Below, one piece after another: positions 46,953 through 59,300 of a DNA stretch of 60,000 nt. This DNA is from Tubulanus polymorphus (taxonomy: Eukaryota; Nemertea; Palaeonemertea; Tubulaniformes; Tubulanidae): assembly GCF_964204645.1 (NCBI RefSeq), contig NC_134025.1, positions 31,342,001 through 31,402,000 of the forward strand, read 5' to 3'. Numbering within the stretch: position 1 is the first letter of the stretch; every line of letters starts with the position of its first letter. Below the pieces are notes generated by a model. The model had not been told where the DNA came from. It made no database searches and saw only the letters and a program-made list of their open reading frames with translations. The position numbers and the translations under genes were made by a program.

Positions 46953-49900
46953 GTCCGTATCAATCCAACTTTTACTTTCGTTATCTTGTCTTTCGCTTAG
47001 TTTCGTTACTTTGCATCTTAATCATCACTGTTTTCCAACTATCAGGTCTGCTGTTTCTAACAGTTCTGTTTCACCCTTTTTTGAAGTCTTTTAAGACTAA
47101 ACTTTAATTTAAAAGTCTAGAATTTATGCAATCCACTAATTATCATCAATTTTCTTTATCTTTGCAAAACAAATTGCCTTGAAAGGTTATGAAATATACA
47201 TTATTGAATAAGCCTAAATATTTTACATAAAGAAAGGGGTACCGGTACTGGAATAGTCTACCAGTTAATTGGTTTTTAGCAGTCAATCAAAAGGTCATAG
47301 GGTTAAATAAAAGTTACACTTATTGTTACACTGGTGGTAACTAATTCACCAACAATTTCTGTTCTATTCAATGTTTATATATGATTCAATAGTTGTAAAA
47401 TGAATGACGGTGTTTTTCATTTGCGCTTTATTTACTGATTCTTAAATCACACAAATTTCACACATTTTAGAAAAGTTTCTTTTTAGAATTTCCTAAATTT
47501 TGACATAGGCATAAAATGTACATGTTCATTCTGCGAACCCAACTATTCAGAGTAACAAAAAACCTTTTACTAGTTTTAACAAAGTATGTTTTTTTTTCTG
47601 TATATATGACTCATTTTGTGTCCTGTTTTGACTGAAGATATTCTTTTGTCATAAATGTACATTTTTTCTGTGCACAAATTTCATTCAGTCAATGATTTAA
47701 ATTGTGTCACAATTGAATGACTGAATTTCATGTTTTTGCATTAATGAACAGATACAAAAATAACGTATCATTTATTTTTGGGTGAAAGTTGCAGCATTAT
47801 TTCAAGCAGTTTATGGGTTCAGTTGTTAAGAGGGAACGAATTTGAATCGGTATTTTTTATCTCTACAATCACTCAATACGTATTTTGCATCTGAAGAAAT
47901 GGAATTAGAAAAACTTCAATTTCCCTGTGTAGATAACACTATCAATTTCTGTGATTATTAAATTATTCAGCAATAAAATATTTTCATAAAAAGCTTTTTT
48001 GAATTCGTTGAATTTATCGATCATTATCCAAATAAAGAATTACACAAATAAAGATTGGGACACAATGGAATAGAAGAAACAACTTCAGTAATGTGGCAAC
48101 TCATCCAAATGACAATTTGAACCATGAGAAAAAGTCACAGTTGCTTCACTTGTGTTTGACTGTGGAGCAGGTTGTGTGGTTGTATTATGTGACTGTTTTT
48201 ATAGATGTCTGTAGTTTTACACTATTATATTGTCATTTAATGTAGAACATTTAAAAAACGTTATTTGTTTTTTTTTGATAATCATTAAATAAAACAGCTC
48301 AGTTTTACATCAGAAATATATGCGAGGGTTTGAATGCAAAATACAAATTTGTCGGGATAAACTTTTTAGTCTTTTAATTCGAAATCTTTAATTTTCAAAT
48401 TTTATTTTCTGTAGATTTGTTTGTTTCAATAACTCAAGAATATGACGGTAGAAATAAAAATGGTCGTCTCGTGAATCGGTATCGTTTTGTTTTCAGAATG
48501 TCCGGCAGGAACTCTGAAATGTAAACCTATGGATTTAACCCAAGAAGGAATGCTGTGTTTACCGAAGACGTATCAGTGTGATGGGCAATACCATTGTCAT
48601 ATGGGACAAGATGAAGATCAGCAAATGTGTGGTAAGTTCTTTTGAAAAGAGTGATATTTCACTGATGCCTGATAGTCTCAAACCAAAAACAAACTCGACA
48701 AAGCTTGTAGACCTGATAAACTGACTCCAGGATCCAGTTCCACAGTCATGGAACTGGGTCCTGTGTTAAGCCTGATTTGACCCAGGCCAGACAAACTGAT
48801 TCCTGTGTTTTACAGACTGGTCAAGCTTGATTGCACCCAGGCCAGGCAAACTGATTCCTCTGTTTTACAGACTGGTCAAGCTTGATTGCACCCAGGCCAG
48901 GCAAACTGATTCCTCTGTTTTACAGACTGGTCAAGCTTGATTGCTCCCAGGCCAGGCAAACTGATTCCTCTGTTTTACAGACTGGTCAAGCTTGATTGCA
49001 CCCAGGCCAGGCAAACTGATAGTCATGTTTAACAGCCTGCTAAACTGAAATCTATGTAGCTGAATAAATCAAATTATGGACAGATTTAATTGTGGTTTTT
49101 GTAAGTTGTGTATTTTCTGATATATTTTTGAACAGAGAAACTGATTTGTCAAAAGGAACAATTTATGTGTGTGAATGATAAGACATGTATATCGGAAGGC
49201 TGGAGATGTGATGGACATTTTGATTGCAGCGATAAATCTGATGAAAATAAAACAATGTGTAAGTAGAATAATTCTTTATTCCAAACCTTTTCTTTCATTA
49301 ACACAGTTTTTTTTTCAGTTCTATGAACTGTATTTATTTTTCTGCTCAATGTATCTCACAAAGCGTCTCTTGAAATTCACCGTTTTGCCGTGATTTTCAT
49401 ATGTAATTATTGCGAAACCTCCGATGCACTTTGATGTGATGAAGTGTTGTTGAGATGCAGATATTTATCGTATTTTCAGTCACTGATGGAGTTCATTATA
49501 AAACGTCAGATGCTGCGTTCACGTTTCATTATTTACAACGTTCTTTATTTGTTCTATTCGCACCTATACGAAAAGTTTATTCTAAATTTCTCTGTTACAT
49601 TTTCGAAAGGGCAAATTTAGACTGAACAAAAATACCTGTCCATGTTTCCATTCCTCGTGTGAATTGCCTGTTAATCGCAGTATTGCGTCTAGCTGGACCA
49701 GTGATAACAGTCGATATACTGAGGCATTGATTTGGTCCATTCTAATTAGTCAATTAGTGGCACAGGTCAAATTAGTGACAGTTTGAACGCGACTATGATG
49801 ATGTATTATAATGAATGTTTTTCTGCTTGTTTTCACTGTAAACTTCTAAACAAACTCTCAGTAGTTTTAATAAAAACAACTTTATCAACTTTATTTATTA

Positions 49901-50328
49901 TTTTACAGCTTTTTCTGTTTAATTCTCACTATTGCTTTAAAGGTATCTCTTTCTTTCTCTCTCTTCCTCTTTCTTTTTCTTATCTGTTAAAACTAGTTTT
50001 CTTGTCTTTAGAAAAGAATCTTCCCATTCTTCCGTAGATGTCACCGAATAGAATTGTTCTACCGGAATCAATAAGTTTTTCCCTTGAAGATTACTTCAAT
50101 TTTTTCTCTTTTCGTTCAAAATTTTCATATTTTCTTCATCTTCGTTTTGTCGTAGATTTTCTATTAACGAATTTTATTTGCAAAAATTCAATTAGAAAAA
50201 GAATTAATTTTGTTCTTCATAAGAAAGCTCAATAAACGTTTACTAAAACTTAACTTATAAAATGTCTAACCGTTAATTATTGTTATATCCCTGAATGAAT
50301 TTATTGTGATAACATTTTTGATAAGCTC

Positions 50329-50360
<32 letters not shown>

Positions 50361-53300
50361 ATTATGATTAAGGTGGTAGATGTGATAATAGGTCTTATTG
50401 CTGCAAGTCTTTACATATATAACTACAGGATTCTTACTGATCAAGAAAAATCCGTCCATTCTGACTTTATTCTTTAAAATCCGGAAATTTGAATTTTTGG
50501 TGTTTTTGCTGGTGACGGGTGACACAAGGAACCTCTTGTGAGAAACAGCCCTCACTGAGGATATCTTATAATTTAATCAGGGAATTTGAATTGTTGGTGT
50601 TTTTGATGTTGTTGCTGGTGACGGACGACACAAGGAACCTCTTGTGAGAAACAGACCTAACTGGGGATATCTTATAATTCAATCAGGGAATTTCATATTT
50701 TCAATGTCTCGTTTTTGTTGGTGACGAGTGACACATGGAACCTTTTGATAAAAGTTCCACGCTATCCCCACTGAGGATATCTATCATAATTTAATCAGGG
50801 AGTTTTTTGTCAAGGGTCGGGGAAACATCAGGACGATATGTGGGAATCTAGGATTCAGTGATCTATAAGAATCCTGTCTAACATGTATATTTAATAATCT
50901 GCTATCTGATTGTCTGACAATGCTTGTTCTCACCGACTCTTTCTCACAGGCCGAACGTACAAACGAAGAATTCTACCGGGACGTAATACAGGTTGGTGCC
51001 GGGACCCCGCCACGTGCTCCCCCTCCCCCCTCGCTCATAAGCTGCTCGTGCATGATGAACTGCTTGCATGTGCTGCATGTTTCTTTATTCGCTATCGACA
51101 CCCGGGCTAAAACCTACTCTTACTTGCCAGGGTCTGTCTCTCTGGATGATAGTGATTTTTATTACTGAATTATTTTTAGTTTTTTTACTGATTAAACCTG
51201 ATGATTGATTTTGCGGTGGACCTGGTTCAGCAGTGGCTCTCGAGTCAAAATAGTTATTTCCAATGTTGCATATTTGATTCGAGAACTATTGAACCAGGTC
51301 CTGGTGTTTACGTAGAACCTTTTTGCCAAAAAAAGAATTGGTAAAATATCAAGACTTGATTGAGCTTTTATTCGATTCAAATTCAATGAGTTCTGAATCA
51401 CGAGAGTTTTTAAAACTGGCTCCAAGGTTTTTACTCTTCGGAAAAATTTCAAATCTAGAAATAAGAAAAGAAATTCACAGTTTGCTTTAAACTGGTTGAA
51501 TTTTCTTTTCTTGATTTGCTGGAATGTTGAGAGGAAGGGGAGAGAGACTGTCTCTCATTCTGAAACAGTCTCTCAATTTCATTCTCTAAATATACAAATC
51601 AAATAAATCAAATATTCGAATTACGGTAAAAGGGATTTATTTAATTGATTTGATTGATGATTGATTTTTTAAATGTTTTTCATTACAAATGTTAATTGTT
51701 ATTTAGATTAAATATTCTTCTATTAATTGCATGCATTAAAATGATATTCATTGCGGGATAATGAATGATGTCTTTATCTGTCGGATTCAGATTCCAAACG
51801 TACTGTTTAACACACAGATAAAGATGTCATTTGATTCAGTTTCCATTCTGTTAATTATTAATGATCATAGTTTTGATTTTCTGATGAAACCCAGTTTCAT
51901 ATTAGAATTTTCTGTAACTAACACAGATATTCACGATCCAGTTCCACATTTATAAGAATTGAATTAGATTTTAGAGTTAAAACATTTAAAGTATGAACTG
52001 ATTTTAAGAATTAACTGTGAAACTGGATCCAGGTAGTTTTAATAGAATAGTTAGTGATTATTAGAACATATCAGGCAACATTTTAGAAATGATCTCTTCA
52101 CGTTGATTCTATGAGTTACTGCCTCTATTCATTTGATTTAAGGTTGGTTGAATTTTTTACCTATTGAGAAAATCCTGATGCTATAAGTTGTTCTTAAAAG
52201 CATCATCTCCGAGATCTCGGATAAATGAAGACTTGACTTGCGATGTCCTATCCTCCCCGCAGTTCACAGGATATCTGAGAGACATTCTTACCATTGTACA
52301 ATACACTGAAAATCACATCCATGACATGACACTAATTCTGTCAGAGCATCAAGTTTAAATTCTACCTAATAAATTGCTCGATTACTCGAATAGACCTAAA
52401 CACATTTCTGACTGCGGAAATGAATCTATTAGACATTACTATACCTGACAAGATGGGGATCCAAATCAGTTATTTGCCATTAGAATAATTGAGAAATTCC
52501 AGTTCACAACCGTTGAAGCTGTACTCGTAGATTTGTGGTTTCATAAATACTGCCATGTGTGACATTGATTAGGTTTTTATTCTCTGTTAGTAAAACTTTT
52601 AATCCTTTTTAAAAACCCATTTGGAGGCTTCTATTTTTGAAACCTTTTTGCGGTATGACGTCATTCTAACTCTACCATTTGGAATGTTCTATTTTCACTT
52701 CAAGATCCGGGTGGGGGGCGGGGGAGAATAACTGACCCTCCCTTTACGTCATCAAAAAACTTGTCGTGACGATGAAGGATTGAGTTTTGGAAATTAGGTT
52801 CTAATATTTATGACCTGAATATCAATGAAACATTAAGGAGTGTAGGTTAACAGTCAGTAATATACATCACACATATACACAATCACACGATTGTAGACTA
52901 GGTGATAATTACAGCACTGCCCTGCTCCTGCTGCTCCTGCTGCTCCTGCTGCTCCTGCTGCTGTTACTGCTAAATATGTATTTTTATTAGATGTTGATAA
53001 AATAGTCGAGAGAGATACCGGCAAAAAAATATTGTATAGATTTTTATATGAATTGAAGTGTAGCATGTGAGGAGAGTTGAAGCTGGTTTGAGTGATTCCA
53101 GGAATCACCGATGATGTCATTGCTCTCGTCTGTATCACTGAAACTCTGCTGGGTGTTCCATGAGACTAATAAAGCTTGCCGTGGTTGCAACTTAAGACCA
53201 GTCTAAGCTGATTTTGGTCCTATAGCCAATCTCACAGCTTAAGACCGGTCTAAGCTGATTTTGATTCAATAGATAATCTTACATCTTAAGAACAGTGTAG

Positions 53301-56300
53301 ACAGTCTGATGTCACAGCTGTGTGAACTGGTCCCTTGATATCAGTGCTCGGTGTCCTGTCACAGATATTACTGGTATGTGACTCCTCTCCTACAACACCA
53401 GCACAAACAGCCCCCCTCAATGATCTCTCTTACAACACCAGCACAAACAGCCCCCCTCAATGATCTCTCCTACAACACCAGCACAAACAGCCCCCCTCAA
53501 TGATCTCTCCTACAACACCAGCACAAACAGCCCCCCTCAATGATCTCTCTTACAACACCAGCACAAACAGCCCCCCTCAATGATCTCTCTTACAACACCA
53601 GCACAAACAGCCCCCCTCAATGATCTCTCCTACAACACCAGCACAAACAGCCCCCCTCAATGATCTCTCTTACAACACCAGCACAAACAGCCCCCCTCAA
53701 TGATCTCTCCTACAACACCAGCACAAACAGCCCCCCTTCCGTGATGTCTAATTACTAGCATACTCTACTGTCTGTCTATATGTTTGGATTATTGGATAAT
53801 CATGAGACAAATATTCATCAGAAATGTTATTACATATTCAGTAAATAGATAACGAATTATTAAAAATAACGCGCATCAAACTTATGGGTCACTAGTCTGA
53901 CTGTCTGTCAGCGTCTGTCTGTCTGATAGGGTCTGTCTGTCTCTCAGTGTCTGTCAGCGTCTGTCAGGGGCAGTGAATGATTCCCAGTATCAGCCTGTCA
54001 GTGTCTGTCAGGGGCAGTGAATGAATCCCACTGTCAGTCTGTCAGTGTCTGTCTGTAAGGGGCAGTGGATGATAAGTCTTGGTATCAGTTGATCAGGGGA
54101 TGTTGTAATTGTTGTTATTCATGTCAACCTTTGATAAACCCAATTTCTTCAGTTACAATCTACTGTTAATTTGATTGACAGCTAATCAACCGATAAAACG
54201 CCAATACGCCAATTAGGTTGTAAGTGGTTTTCCTGTATTTCAGTAGTTCATTGATAAATCATTTCCTGAACTCATTGATAATCAGTCTCCAATCATTCAA
54301 ACTTTAACTACATTACTCGAGACCAAGTTGCATAAATGAAGGCTTAGTTCAAGACAAGTTGAGGCTCATTTTGAATCTAACCAGTCGTGACCTTTGAGTG
54401 GTCCGTGCTGACTGATTCACCGCTATGTGCCCGGAGATGTAAGAAGCTGAGATCTCGTCTATTATAGATGTGATAAATCTATGATAGTTTGGCCTGGATT
54501 TTTTGCAATGAGTCAATAGCGTTTTTATCAGTTGATGACAGGATGTTGTTGAACTTTGTATCGTATCCTTATCCTTATCCCTATCCTGTGTTATTCACTG
54601 ATACATATATATATATACCTGAATTCTTCGATATTATCTGCTGACTGAAACATGAACCCAGCCCGGGTCTGACTGCTGCTAAACCTATCTACCTGGTTTA
54701 AATGGGTTTATTGTGTCAGACAGATAGACAGCTCCCAGTAGAACATTGATTTATTCAGTTAGTGTGTGTTGGAGAACCAGTAATCAAATTACTACAATTC
54801 AATCATATATTTGTCAATACCTGTCTAACAAACATGAAATAAACAATGTTTCAATCCCCGAGAATATCATCCCTATTATCTCAATAGCCAAGAATCTGAA
54901 CTCTGCAATCTCAATAGCCAAGAATCTCAACTCTACAATCTCAATAGCCAAGAATCTGAACTTTACAATATCAATATTAGAGAATCTCAACTCTACAATA
55001 TCAATATTAGAGAATCTTAACTCTACAATCTCAATATGAGAGAATATGAATGTGTTATCACTACTCATTATTGTGTGTAGTTGATTTCAATCAGTATTTG
55101 TTACAATAGTTAGTCGTCAATTTCTGAATAAATATTGATTTCAATATTTAAGAATTTGACTAATTCTATAACATTGTCTCACAATAATCAATTACAGAAC
55201 ATACAGTTACCATGGGAATATATGTTGGATCAGGTACTATGAGGGGGCAAGGTCAACTGCTGGATCAGGATCAGGTACTATGAGGGGGAGGGTCAGCTGC
55301 TGGATCAGGATCAGGTACGGTGAGGGGGAGGGTCAGCTGCTGGATCAGGCTCAGGTACTGTGAGGGGGAGGGTCAGCTGCTGGATCAGGATCAGGTACTG
55401 CGAGGGGGAGGGTCAGCGCTGTGGGGGTGTTTAAAGTGAAACTCGGTGTAGTTGGAGCCAAGATCATTATGTGACGACTTATCAAAATGATGTGAGATGA
55501 CGACTTACACTTAGTAAACTGATTTAGACACAAATAGAGATTTATATTCTTGTATCTCACGTGTTAGAAGATCGTTTTGCACTGATTTCACTGATAAAAT
55601 GTGGAGAGAAATCTATAAATTGTTGCCTGATTTGTAGTTGTTATATAGGTTCCTCGTCGAGAGATGCATGTATTCTATCATAGTCAGTAGTTTATATTGT
55701 TTATTTGCATGTATCATGAAGCTGTGGGTTTCAACTATTCAACTATCGACCTTTCTTAAACCGGATACAAACTTTAGAACCGGGTCTAACTCCCGAGATC
55801 ATGGGCTCAGTTCTACAGTCGCGACCAGTCTAAGCTCATTTTAGTTCTATAACCAATCTGGCAACTTAAGACCAGTCTAAGCTCATTTTGGTTCTATAAC
55901 CAATCTGGCAACTTAAGACCAGTCTAAGCTCATTCTGATTCAATACCAATCTGGCAACTTAAGACCAGTCTAAGCTCATTTTAGTTCTATAACCAATCTA
56001 ACAACTTACGACCAGTCTAAGCTCATTTTAGTTCTATAACCAATCTGTCAACTTAAGACCAGTCTTATGAATGATTTAAAACCACTTTATGGAATGAATA
56101 GTGAGTCCTGACTTTGATGTAACTGGGCCCAGTGTCCGTTAGTCTCGGTAAACTCTTTCCCGACTATAGATAGAATTAGATACAAACAAATATCGATTTG
56201 ATGATTTAATGAAAGATGTTGTTTATTTTATATCTGTAGGTCCTGATATCTCATTTCACTGTTATCCGAATCAGTTTCAATGTTTGGGTTTGAGGAAATG

Positions 56301-59300
56301 TATAGAGTTAACTCAGTTATGCGATGGTTATAAAGATTGTCCTGATGGTGAAGATGAGGGATATCATTGCAGTAAGTGTTAACGCAGTCTGAATACAGTA
56401 TTAGCCTCTACTCGACTCAGACAATCTACAACTGCAGCAACATCAGGAAACTATTTCCTATTTGTCTGAGTTAGGTGACATTTACTGCTGCGAACTAACT
56501 CTGGGGGCGAACTCTTTTATCAGATCGGAGATTCCGTTTGCCTCCAATCGTTCTCTTTTATTGGCCACGTGACTTTTTGGATTCTCCGAAACCTCCTTTC
56601 TGTCGAGGTGGTGGGAGATTTCTGACGGAGATTTCGGAGGTCATAAAAGAGTACGCCCCTGGTTACCTACAGGACGCGGGCAAAATCAATCCGAGTTCAG
56701 TCTAAATTTCCAAGTCGAGGATTTGAACAAAGTAGAATTGGAAGTCAAAAGATTATTTAGTTTTCAGAGCTGGGAGTTGGGTTTATCCGAGTCAGGCAAG
56801 GTTTGCTGTAAAATGAAGAAAAAGACCGCATGATTTCACTAGTAATTATCTATTGCGCGTAATTACAGGATCATTTAACAGAGATTGTGAGAAGAAGAAC
56901 TGTCCAGGTCGATGTCGGAATTCACCGATGGGAGCGGTATGTCTGTGTCCAGGAATACAGTCCTATAATGAAACTAGTAAACAATGTGAAGGTATTGATA
57001 TTTATCATCGAATGATCGTTAAACTGGAGCTGTTTGATACAAATACAGTTGTTATACACCAATATAATGAATTATCACACAATTGATGATATTTGAAAGT
57101 TTATTTATCCGATAGTTTCGAGAATTATCTATTTCTGGTTTCCAAGGAAGTGATAATGAATGTGATGTTTAAAAACATATCATGAAAATGACGTTTATTA
57201 CTGTTTGGTTCAGATAAATCTCATTTTAGACAGTCAGTAATAAAACTGTTTGCATGAAGATGCAATTTTGATAAATCTTGAAACTGTCCGATTGATACAC
57301 TTTCGATATCATCAATTATTCGAATATTGATAATCAGTTCTACACTGAGATTATGAATGATGTGTTTTGATATATTTCAGTATTTGATATATGTAAATAT
57401 GAGAGAGTTTGTGATCAGACCTGTCAATCAAACGATACTGGTTATAACTGTTCCTGTGTTAATGGATATTCATTAGACTCAAACAACGTCTGCAGAGCTC
57501 ATGATGGTTAGTTACCCAATAACTAACTTACATTGTAACAAAATTATTTAGCTGAACTTACAATGTAACTAATGGTTGTAGGCCTAATTAAGTCCACTTT
57601 GTGACAAACTCTTCTAAGGAGTGTACATTGTTACAAACAGTGTGAGTACAAACTGTGTTGGCTGTAACCAAACTCATATGATACATGTAGTGTAGTGTAC
57701 ATTGTAACCAAACTAAAGAATGCAAAAAATGCATCACACTATTCAAAATTGTCTCATCTCATTTCCATATTTCATTATCGTAAATTTGTGTCTAATGAAT
57801 GCAAATGTGATTGAATTATGTTGTGTTTTTCAGCTCCGTCTAAATTGACGATGCTCGTCGTTGCGAATAAAAATCATATTAAATTCTTCGATTTAAAGAA
57901 TAAAGACAACAAAGTGGATGCAATCAGTGTGAAAAAACCGGTTTATGTGATAGAATTCGTGCATCGGTTGGGTCTCATCTGTTGGGTACGTTTGAAATAG
58001 GTCAAAGATAACCATTGATGGAACGCCACTCCGAGTGCATGTCATAAAGATGATAAAAATCCTATAATGAAAATGAAAAATAGAGTCTGAAATGTCTTCT
58101 TGAGCTAGCACGAGTATTCAATATAACTATACAAATAGCATCTTCAGGAATACTGTATTCCTTGAGCTAGTGTAGTTTATTCAACGTTTCCACTATATCC
58201 TTATAGTCATCTTCAGGAATACTGTATTCCTTGAGCTAGTGTAGTTTATTCAACGTTTCCACTATATCCTAATAGTCATCTTCAGGAATACTGTATTCCT
58301 TGAGCTAGTAGTTTATTCAACGTTTCGACTATATCCTTATAGTCATCTTCAGGAATACTGTATTCCTTGAACTAGTGTAGTTTATTCAACGTTTCCACTA
58401 TATCCTTATAGTCATCTTCAGGAATACTGTATTCCTTGAGCTAGTGTAGTTCATTCAACGTTTCCACTATATCCTTATAGTCATCTTCAGGAATACTGTA
58501 TTCCTTGAGCTAGTGTAGTTTATTCAACGTTTCGACTATATCCTAATAGTCATCTTCAGGAATACTGTATTCATTGAGCTAGTGTAGTTTATTCAACGTT
58601 TCCACTATATCCTTATAGTCATCTTCAGGAATACTGTATTCCTTGAGCTAGTGTAGTTTATTCAACGTTTCGACTATATCCAAATAGTCATCTTCAGAAA
58701 TACTAAACAAAAAAATTATGAGACATAAATACAGTCCAGAACAAAAGGACTAATTAAGTAACAATATGTGAAAGAGTCATATACAAGATAAAAACAGTTA
58801 CAAACTCAACTGATTTAAGGCAGAGCAAACTGTAAGGGGTGTTAAAGCAGAACGTATCGGGTGTTAGATGATTGGAAATATTTAGAACTCTATCTAATCC
58901 TAGGTTTTATATTATGTTATACATTAGATTAATTTGAGTTGATTAAAGTATTTGCAATTCTTTTTTTTTAGATCGATAATGAGAATTTAATGTGCAGGAA
59001 ACAAAGAGGTTCCTCAGAACCAGTACACGTTAAACTTACGCGTAGTCTGAAATGTAAGTCAGTTAGAATTTTGTTCATAAAGGTCTGACTTGGGTGGAGT
59101 CTACCGTGCACCATCCAACTCAGTCAAGTCAAAAGATCCGACTTGAGCAGAGTCTACTGTGTCATCTAACTCAGATCAAGTCTAGCGAAGTTAACTGTAT
59201 TTGTAAATGTATAAGTTGTCTATTTTTTTAGCGGTTGAGCACATGGCTTTTGATTGGATAGCTTTAAACTGGTATTTCACTGATTCTCAGAATAAACGTA

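Larger units (their letters stand above)
49259..56239 (+). other. LRP1-like intron 3, about 7 kb, array-rich
   Basis: Joins LDLa 2 to LDLa 3 in phase. No coding signal. Contents: (TTA)n at about 50333-50356; 115-130-bp repeats at 50478-50812; foldback copies at 51218-51301 and 51935-52032; (TGCTCC)n at 52919-52970; and further arrays between 53160 and 56080. Confidence 0.75.
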
